Assembly (NCBI GenBank): GCA_029204225.1 | Contig: CM055092.1 | Location: 70,278,252 to 70,342,251, forward strand | Origin: Diphasiastrum complanatum | Lineage: Eukaryota; Streptophyta; Lycopodiopsida; Lycopodiales; Lycopodiaceae | Direction: 5' to 3' | Length of the DNA stretch: 64,000 nt | Shown here: positions 56,885 to 64,000 of the stretch, one piece after another | Position numbering within the stretch: position 1 is the first letter of the stretch | Layout: each line of letters starts with the position of its first letter | Made by a program: the position numbers and the translations under genes | The notes under the pieces: generated by a model | Databases searched by the model: none | What the model was told of the DNA's origin: nothing | Seen by the model: only the letters and a program-made list of their open reading frames with translations

Positions 56885-57539
56885 ATGGATATGTTAAGGC
56901 TCAAGATTTGTGGTATAATGATTCTCTTAAATCTTTTCGCATACCTTTGGTCTCACGTTACTAAACTATTAATATCTTATAATGTAGCATCATCATACTG
57001 CTCCGGCTTCTTCTTTGTACGTTTCTGTTCACGTCTGAACCAAACACTAGCTATCTCAATAAAAAGGTATGGCACCAACCGAATCTCCATAAAGCAAGTT
57101 AGCTAACACACTCCGAATACGTTTTGTAAATGCTTTTTCCGTAACTCTTTATAAGCAGCTATGTGCTAAAAAGTGTGTCCTTTGGCTTTCTATGACCTAA
57201 AGAGAAAGAATCCTCTCGACGTCTTGAAAGTGGTTATGCTTTATGGTGCTTTATAGTACTGTATTTTACTTTTCAGCTATACTTTACCTTGTTGGATTAT
57301 GAATAAAGGCTTAGATTTCAGTCTTGCTTTGTCAAGAGGAACTAAGTGCAATCTTGTATATCTCTCTAAGATGTAACCTTTTTTCTAAAATCCAGCCATT
57401 TCACGTTTTGATCTCGTGCATGTGGTAAGAAACAATCATGTGCACCTGCAATCCAATTGGAAGTTGTCTTGGTCACGAACTTATTTTCCCACGATTTCAA
57501 TCATCGACGCTCAGTAATACAATCTTGCCAAAGGTAGTT
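56885..57539. other. No recognised gene
   Basis: The segment at about 57285-57355 resembles 55868-55935 (both contain TCTTGCTTTGTCAAG), suggesting direct repeats flanking the palindrome cluster. Confidence 0.3.
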
Positions 57540-58060
57540 GATCATTGATTTGCAAAGACGCTAACGGGATTTGAATCGAATGCCAGATCAGACAGAAAAT
57601 CATCCCATCGTGTCCATAAGCTTGCTACATATGTTAAGCCTTGTGCAAACATAGATGATTGCATCACGGTTGGATCTGGTGACATAGAAAGCCTTGTGCA
57701 ATTTGCATACAAGATGTTCCTAGCTTTTGATCTCGTATACTTCAAGTTGTGACATAAAAATCTCTTCTTCAATGGTTCCATTTAGAAATGTTGTTTGAAC
57801 ATCCATTTGATGGGCTTCAAGGTCAACTATAGTTGCAAATGAAAATAGGAGTTTAATGGAAGTATGTTTGACTAATGGGCTGAAGGTTTCAGAATAGTCA
57901 AGATTTGGAATCTATGAGAAGACCTTTGCAACAAGTCGGGTTTTAATTCTATCAATCTTCTCTTAAATCGAAAAATCCATTTGCATGGAATTATATTTTG
58001 ATCCTTAGGTAGCTCCATGACATTTATGGCCAAATTTGAAAAACTCCAAGATAACGAGGA
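57540..58060 (-). pseudogene. Ty1-copia reverse transcriptase fragment
   Basis: Across frames the minus strand reads ELPKDQNIIPCKWIFRFKRR ('LP.....I..KWIF..K'), then DYSETFSPLVK, LDLEAHQMDVQTTFLNG-like and VCKLHKAFY-like segments. This is the N-terminal half of copia RT ('YD.TFSPV.......L......L.QMDV..AFL.G'). Frameshifts are frequent. The catalytic YVDD box is not seen. Confidence 0.68.
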
Positions 58061-58199
58061 GCAACTCAACACATGACACACCATCAAGATTGGTTTCAAG
58101 ATTTCAAACCCTTCACTCATTCCAAGTGACCACAACCCCAAACTCACTAGCTTTAACTCCTAAATCGTTACCCACAAGCTTTTATCCATGGGCCAAAAA

Positions 58200-58302
58200 A
58201 TGCACAATTAAAAAAAAAGGAGGGGGATGGGGTGAGGGGAGTAAAAGAGACAATAAAGAGAGAAAAATAGGGGGGGAGGGGGGATTTGGAACACACGTGC
58301 AT

Positions 58303-58345
<43 letters not shown>

Positions 58346-58379
58346 TGAGTGAGTGAGTGAGTGTATGTGCGCGCATGCC

Positions 58380-58417
<38 letters not shown>

Positions 58418-58680
58418 CCTATGTGTGTGTGCGTGTGCACGTGTTTGTTGTTTGTGTGACCCCCGACACAACAAATGTGTGTGTGTGTGCACAACCATCG
58501 GCCACATAAATCACACATGCATACACACATGCACATTTCATACACACACACACACACACATACACACACACCATTGACCACATAAATTACACACACCATC
58601 AAGCACAAATCATACACACAAATCCACATACACAGATAACACATGCAGTCACGTACATACACACACATACATCGGTCACC
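58200..58680. repeat. CA/TG-rich low-complexity region
   Basis: (CA)n at about 58303-58342, (TG)n at about 58385-58412 and further CA-rich stretches to 58670. Long frames here are artefacts. Confidence 0.9.
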
Positions 58681-58785
58681 CGTCAACGACCATCAGCGAC
58701 CATCGGCCACCCATCAACGACCATCGGCCACCCGTCAACGACCATCGGCCGTCCATTGCCCGTCAACGGCGGGCACTCTTTACTA

Positions 58786-58786
<1 letters not shown>
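58681..58786 (+). mobile_element. Helitron-like 3' end 1 with 22 bp tandem repeats
   Basis: Tandem ACGACCATCGGCCACCCGTC-like units are followed by a hairpin GCCCG...CGGGC (58758-58774), eight bases, then CTAG at 58783-58786 and a T. A short GC hairpin about 10 bp before CTRR, inserted before T, is the Helitron 3' terminus. The next sequence is a TA microsatellite, a plausible target. The 5' TC end was not found. Confidence 0.5.

Positions 58787-58836
<50 letters not shown>
58787..58836. repeat. (TA)n microsatellite
   Basis: Uninterrupted TA run directly after the Helitron-like end. Confidence 0.95.
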
Positions 58837-58839
<3 letters not shown>

Positions 58840-58949
58840 GATCCAGCGATACCAGGATCCGCGGATCCCGGTACCGCGGATCCAAAATGATCTGCGGTAC
58901 CATAATATATAATTTTTTTTAAATTTAAAAAAAAATAAAATAAAATTAA

Positions 58950-59453
58950 GTGGGCAATATGGGTATCAGCTTGAAGTTGTTGACGAGAGCAGTGCATTTA
59001 TGCAGGTTGCCGGTTCTGATGAGAGCGAACAGCCAAAGGGCCAAGGGGATGCAAAACACCAAAAAATGTGTTTTTGCTCAGGGAGTCGGAAGTCCAAATC
59101 ATGAAGAGGTCGTATCGTCGGGGTCGGGGTCTACCGGCAGCCCCCCAAAACCCCCGCCGAAGGGCTACCGCCCCCCGATCCTCCCAAGACTTGCTGCTAT
59201 ATAGAAACTGTAATCTAGCCATCTCATAACCATCACGGTCTCACAGTAGACCCTATACTAACAACCGTGCTCAGTAACGGCTTCTCCTCATAACGGGGGC
59301 CTTACATATCTGAGCTCACGGTTAACTAGTGACTACTAAACTGAGAGGTGTCTAATTTAGTTGTCTAATGCATTTTGTAGCTGAAAGCACCGGCAACCTG
59401 CATAAATGCACTACTCTCGTCAAGAGCTTCAAGCTGATACCCATATTGCCCAC
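58950..59453. mobile_element. 504 bp MITE/foldback element with 65 bp terminal inverted repeats
   Basis: Arms at 58950-59014 and 59389-59453 are inverse complements with only a few differences, both ending GTGGGCAATATGGG outward. TAA flanks both ends, a TWA-type target duplication as in Harbinger-derived MITEs. The interior is GC-rich and non-coding. Just outside, GGATCCGCGGATCC-type palindromes lie at about 58855-58885. Confidence 0.78.
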
Positions 59454-60119
59454 TAAATTTAAAAAAAAAAATAAAACCTTGAGTTCTCTTACATTGTGAT
59501 TCAGTTGTGAAAAATGTGTGGGATTTGATATCTTCTAACTTTTGTTATTCTGAGAATCTAGAGCAGTGGCTCAATGTATCTGGATGATGCCTGCTTATGC
59601 AAAAGTTTGAAACACTAGGAATATAAAATAGAGATTCAGAGAAAAAAAAATTTCTTGGTTCAGTTATCTCTGCTATTTAGCCTCTTACGTAGCTTAATAA
59701 TATATAATGTACAAGTTTGGAGGTAATAAAAACACCTATTCGATGTTTATACCAAGGGTTTTGCATGATATTCATCTGAAACTGTCAACAGCCTGGTCAG
59801 ACAAGCAAGCATAAAAAACTTGTAAAGCCTAATGGACATAATAATTTTCTTCGTAATTAAAATTGCTCTTTGAGTCTACAAACTAAGAAAGTGAATGAGT
59901 CTCGGAAGGTAGTGGAAGCAGAGCAACAACCATTTGAACCTACAATCGAGTGTACGAAGAAACTAACTTTGCTGAGGATATTTCGAGAAGCGATGATGCA
60001 GTTGTTGTTTATAAATCAAATTCTCCAAGGAGTCTGCCGTTAAGTCTTCGCATGTCGAAAACAACCTTTCAATTGAATTTGCATGACTTTGCAGAGGGCA
60101 CCTAAAAATAACTTTTACC
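59454..60119. other. Intergenic; weak coding-like stretch near 59880-60090
   Basis: A plus-strand frame near 59930-60090 contains FAEDISRSDDAVVVYKSNSP, protein-like but unrecognised. Nothing else is seen. Confidence 0.25.
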
Positions 60120-60221
60120 AATTGAACCTGAGCAGCTGCCAATTGACTCGCTTTCTAGATTCTTCTCACGAATTGAATCTGAGCAACTGCCAATTGACTC
60201 GCTTTCCAAATTCTTCTCACG
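60120..60221 (+). repeat. 51 bp tandem duplication encoding LRR-like units
   Basis: Two 17-codon units translate as LNLSSCQLTRFLDSSH and LNLSNCQLTRFPNSSH. They resemble fragments of plant leucine-rich repeats ('L.LS.CQLT.FP'). No other LRR sequence or kinase is nearby, so origin from an LRR gene is unproven. Confidence 0.4.
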
Positions 60222-61079
60222 CAACTTCATCTCTTACTACCTTAAACTTATCTTGGTACTGTTAATCTTATGAATTCATTTGTCTATCATTAGTTTGTCA
60301 TTTGTTTGTGAGTAGGGGGCACATTCAATCTGCGGTTATATGATGCGGAAGAGAGGTTAACATTCTGCCTCTCCACGAACTGAGCAAATGACTATTTTGA
60401 GCAAATGATCTTTTTCCAAGCTTTGTTGAGTATTTTCTATTTTGCTATGTACATGATGAGCATGATATTATAGACATTTTTCTCTCTATATTATAGCTTC
60501 ACATGATGATTTCTTTAGTGTACCATAGTCCTAAATGAAGAATATAATTTTTCTTCTCTTCTTACCCCCTGTACAGTTCCGATACGATGAAGCCATTCTT
60601 TTCGGCTCTATTTCATTTAATTTTGATCACTACTGCATGACCAGAGCACTATCTTCACTATAATGTAATTGATCAACATTTACTCCCTGAGAGGTGGCCT
60701 ATGGACAATGTGGTGGTCTTGAGATCATGCTCCTAAGTTCAAATTATAGAGTAGAAGTATAAAGATATTCTCATAAGGGTCAAAATTCATTTGACATACT
60801 ACACATATTCTGAAAATGTTCTTAGCTTTCTACTGAACTTCGAAGCAAATGAGAGGGCGAGGAATGGAGTGATTATATGAAGAAGAGGTGTTGGTATTAT
60901 TTCTAGATGAGGTACTTGAGCATGTGACCGCTCCAAAGGACAAGAACTCTGTTTCACAGGTATGCAAGGCCTGGTGCAGAATAGAGCAATGGAACAGACG
61001 CCATATTTTTATTGTCAATTGCTATTCAGTAACTCCTGATTTTCTCCTTTGATGATTTCCAAGGGTCAGAGAGAGAAGC
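60222..61079. other. No recognised gene
   Basis: AT-rich intergenic sequence. Confidence 0.3.
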
Positions 61080-61152
61080 AAGGGTGTTGTTAACTCACCC
61101 TACTCTCCCTATGTCATGCCTAGAAAGAGTAGGGTGGGTTAACAACACCCTT
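61080..61152. repeat. 27 bp inverted repeat (hairpin)
   Basis: 61080-61106 and 61126-61152 are inverse complements apart from one mismatch, with a 19 bp loop. It could be a foldback end pair, a deletion product of a MITE, or a small-RNA precursor. Confidence 0.75.
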
Positions 61153-62085
61153 ACCCTAATGTATTTGATGGTTTTTCTTTGATTCAGCTGTCAATTCCCG
61201 CCGCCTTCCTCTCTCTGTCTGGAAAAAGACTATGATAAGCTCTAACTAAACACTACTCCGATTTGTGTATCATGAAAGCCTATGTAGCGAGGTAGTTTGT
61301 TAATGCTACTTAAGAGAATTCCTAAACTGGTTTGCAACAATTCATGTGAATGAAAGTGAAATTTGACAACTTTTTGTAGAATATCTAATACAGACTTTAT
61401 AAGAATGTCCTTGGCATGAGCGGTTAATAAAAGTGTAGTCTAAAAATATTTCAAAATAAACATGAGCTTCTGACAAAATGATCAAAGAAACAGAAGATTT
61501 ATGATTACCTCTATTATATTATCTACAAGGGACTAACTATTAAGAGAGATTTCAACCTGCAGTGCACAAGTTTGACAAGGTTGAAGGAATAGACAGTAAT
61601 CAAGATACGAATTCTCCTTAAAACAACCAGTGATAGCTAAAAGATAGAACACCTTTTAATATATATCATCATATTCCTGGACAACCAAAAAACCAACTCA
61701 GTGGGATAACTTCCTACCTGTTTCTTTAAGTAATCTAACTAATGATCAGACCTGTTAGATCTCTGAAATACATATATTAGAAAATTGGTTGTACAAAAGT
61801 GAGTGTATAGTGGAAATATCATTACTCGGTGGCAAAAATCAAAATATGGAAGTTCCTTTCTTAAAAGTAGCTCTATAGACATTGTTATGAATATGAGATG
61901 CATACAAAGAAAGCATTATACTCAGTTGATACACATGGGATTGTGAGCATGTGAGTTTGCAAATATAAAGAGAAGGTATGAGGTCACTACACAAAAGACT
62001 AATCATCTTTTACTGATGCAAAATCTACATTGAAGACTCTTTAGATAATCGAAGCATCTAAGAAGATTTTTTATCAAGATCCAAA
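61153..62085. other. No recognised gene
   Basis: AT-rich intergenic sequence between the hairpin and the satellite-like repeat. Confidence 0.3.
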
Positions 62086-63130
62086 CGGTTCAGTACTCAC
62101 AGAGAAACGTGCTTCTAAACCAAAAACCCTAAATGCAGTTATGGGATTCTAGGTCCATCGATCCAAGAATTGATCACATTCAGTGAGAAACAGTTAGCAC
62201 CTTGGATGGGAGGTGTCTACAGTACGAATCGTCTTCAACAAATCCATACACACATATACACACACGATCCATTTTTGGCATGCCAATGAATGTGAATACT
62301 TTATGTGTGGAGGTAAGATAGTGATTGTATATATCAATTATAGCTAATAAGACATCATAGAACAATTCCAAACTCTCGATGGACTGTTGCAATTAGTTGA
62401 GAGTGCAAGCAAGTCTTGGGTTTTTTCCCTCTATTTTTTATTTTCACTCACTTGCACCTATATTTAGCTGGCCTAACTGATCGCCTACTAATTTCTCTTA
62501 GCTCTTTGTACATATTCTCAAAATTCAACAGCTTTGTTGCCAGTTTCTTGCGTTTCAGCCCTTTCTATCGAGGGGAATGCCACTAAATGAACTATTTTCC
62601 AACATTTCCGAGAATTGGTCTAGTGTCGCTAAACGAAGTCCGTTTTTCAGACCGTCTATTCCATCTTGTGCTCACGCCGATACAAAACTACAACACTAAA
62701 CTGGGCTCAAAATGTTTCAGTACTCACAACAAAATGTGCGTCCGAATTAGAAAGCCTAAAAGTAGTGCGGGGATTTTAGGTCCGTCGAGCTAGGAATTGA
62801 TCGGATTCAATAAAAAATGGTCAGAACTTAAGAAGAAAGGTGTCCATAGGTTTGTGGGCTCGACATGAACCCACATGACCATTTGTAGCTCAATTATAAT
62901 GTCGTTTGTCCAGAAATGGCCTTTTTGTCAGGGGGAATGGCACTAAATGGACTACTCTCTAACATCCGCCGAATTCGTTTTTCGGACCGTCTGTTCCATC
63001 CTGTGCTGCACATCGATATGAACCTACAACACTAAATTGGGCTTTAAATGGTTCAGTACTCACAGCGAAATGTGCGTCCGAACCAGAAACCCTAAACATA
63101 GTCTTGGGATTCTAGGCTCGTCGACGCACA
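62086..63130. repeat. Satellite-like repeat, unit about 336 bp
   Basis: A segment starting CAGTACTCACA, with GTGCGTCCGAA and GGGATTCTAGG/GGGATTTTAGG, occurs at about 62091, 62718 and 63054. The segment beginning GGGGAATG.CACTAAATG occurs at about 62573 and 62932. Spacing of the last two complete copies is 336 bp. Copies differ by about 15-20%. Confidence 0.68.
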
Positions 63131-63159
63131 TCCATAAAGACCCACTCTGACCCTTACCT

Positions 63160-63307
63160 TAAGTACACACACGCACACGCACACGCACACGCACACGAAC
63201 ACAGCACACAGCACACACAAATACACAAACACACGCACAACACACAACACACAGTGCGCACACGCACGCGCACACACACACACACACACACCCTAAACTC
63301 TAAACCC

Positions 63308-63348
<41 letters not shown>

Positions 63349-63384
63349 GCCATTAGGGCACACACACGCACACGCATGCGCGCA
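63160..63384. repeat. CA-rich low-complexity region with telomere-like words
   Basis: Mostly CA repeats, with CCCTAAACTCTAAACCCTAA near 63291-63310. The telomere-like words are too few to be a telomere. Confidence 0.85.
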
Positions 63385-63458
63385 CGTCCACCATCGACAC
63401 ATGTCCGCCATCGATGCACATCCGCCATTGCCCGTCAATGACGAGCACTCTTTACTAG
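63385..63458 (+). mobile_element. Helitron-like 3' end 2
   Basis: Tandem CCATCGA-containing units precede a palindrome CGTCAATGACG (63433-63443) and CACTCTTTACTAG ending at 63458, followed by T. The terminal 13 bases are identical to those of the element ending at 58786. A second TTTACTAGTGTACACA follows at once, so a short duplication occurred at the insertion site. Confidence 0.48.
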
Positions 63459-63539
63459 TGTACACACTTTACTAGTGTACACACACACACACACACAATC
63501 AAATTTGATTAAAGCAATGTATGATACATGAAAAATGGA

Positions 63540-63813
63540 GCATTTTTGCTTTTTGGATCATCTCAATCCGAGCAATATTAAGAAATTTATTGCCCTTCAA
63601 AGTTTTTTAGGCTAATTTTTGTTTTTTTTTCGGGAGCCTGAAAGGGGTAGCCTGGCGTGCTACCAATTTAAGCTTTTAGTCTTTAACTTAGCACGTTGGC
63701 GTGCTTACCCTTTTAGGTTCCAAGGGGAAAATGTTTTCTAGTCTAGAAAACGTTAAACTGTTATAACTTTCTTACTATTGCTCGGATTGAGATGATCCAA
63801 AAAGCAAAAGTGC
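63540..63813. mobile_element. 274 bp foldback element with 38 bp inverted ends
   Basis: 63540-63577 and 63776-63813 are inverse complements with one mismatch. A second, inner inverted pair (about 63633-63662 and 63690-63722) contains GGCGTGC words similar to the element at 6950-7138. No coding capacity. Confidence 0.78.
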
Positions 63814-63869
63814 TGCATTTTTTATGTAGAATCCATTGGTGTAATGAAAGTTAGTTTTTATCTAATATA

Positions 63870-64000
63870 AAATGAGTATATATAAAGCCTATATATCTGA
63901 TGGCATACCATGTGCCATGAAATTTTAGAAATCATTTGTAAATAAAACTCACAAAACTAGCAAAGAATTTACTCGCAGATTGTCAAAACCCCATGTGGAT
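63870..64000. repeat. Dispersed repeat also present at 19620-19740
   Basis: Both segments contain CATGAAATTT/TATGAAATTT, a CAAAACT.GCAAA word and TTTACTCG.AGA.TGTCAAAACC in the same order. The right end is cut by the window. Confidence 0.5.

Noticed and set aside
58182-58686. Cys/Val- and His/Thr-repeat frames
   Set aside because: Artefacts of CA/TG repeats on both strands.
63285-63310. Telomere-like CCCTAAA words
   Set aside because: Only about three degenerate units within CA repeats, and no terminal orientation or array.

Overview
The window looks like repeat-rich nuclear DNA of a land plant with low gene density and AT-rich intergenic sequence. Plant signatures are a choline-monooxygenase-like exon, a DUF506 (PDDEXK-like) gene with clean introns, a plant-type L1 LINE with a zf-RVT domain, a chromodomain-bearing Ty3 element, Ty1-copia elements with initiator-Met-tRNA binding sites, Helitron-like CTAG ends, and many GA/CT/CA/TA microsatellites. 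I cannot place the species. A seed-free plant or gymnosperm is a guess.

Only two ordinary host genes are clear. One is the first exon of a Rieske oxygenase (minus strand, 102-429), running off the left edge. The other is a DUF506 gene (minus strand, about 34543-32672). Almost everything else is mobile DNA at different stages of decay, often nested.

Layout: 1.2-5.0 kb is a LINE split by a piece of chromovirus. 5.0-7.2 kb holds integrase fragments and a foldback element. 7.7-8.5 kb is an unrecognised gene with a frameshift. 9.4-9.8 kb is a tandem pair of MITE-like units. 9.9-18.5 kb is a two-gene locus: a decayed minus-strand gene and a plus-strand gene ending in a SAM-dependent DNA methyltransferase fold, separated by an array of inverted sequence modules. 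A Ty3/gypsy element is inserted in this locus and itself carries a solo LTR. 19.8-21.1 kb is a GC-rich repeat island. 26 kb is a gag remnant. 28.3-32.6 kb is an LTR-LTR structure followed by a Ty3 element. 36-38 kb is a Ty1-copia 5' end. 39.0-44.65 kb is a second two-gene locus: a minus-strand Ser/Thr-rich gene and a plus-strand gene with a ParB-like domain and a beta-class amino-methyltransferase (DIPY, then VLDLLSGSGTT). A palindrome, CCTATGCTNAGCATAGG, is repeated about 17 times between the genes and in the introns. 45-50 kb is copia LTRs and gag. 50.5-54.8 kb is a reverse transcriptase flanked by direct repeats and inserted in copia gag. 56-57 kb holds a third palindrome cluster (GTCCAGCGATGGAC). 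57.5-64 kb holds copia RT, two Helitron-like 3' ends, foldback elements and a satellite-like repeat.

The main candidate for a poorly described system is the pair of methyltransferase loci. Each combines a ParB/methyltransferase-type gene, a divergent Ser-rich partner, and a locus-specific inverted-repeat motif in the intergenic space and the introns. This fits a mobile or selfish element that marks or regulates its own DNA, but that role is inference.
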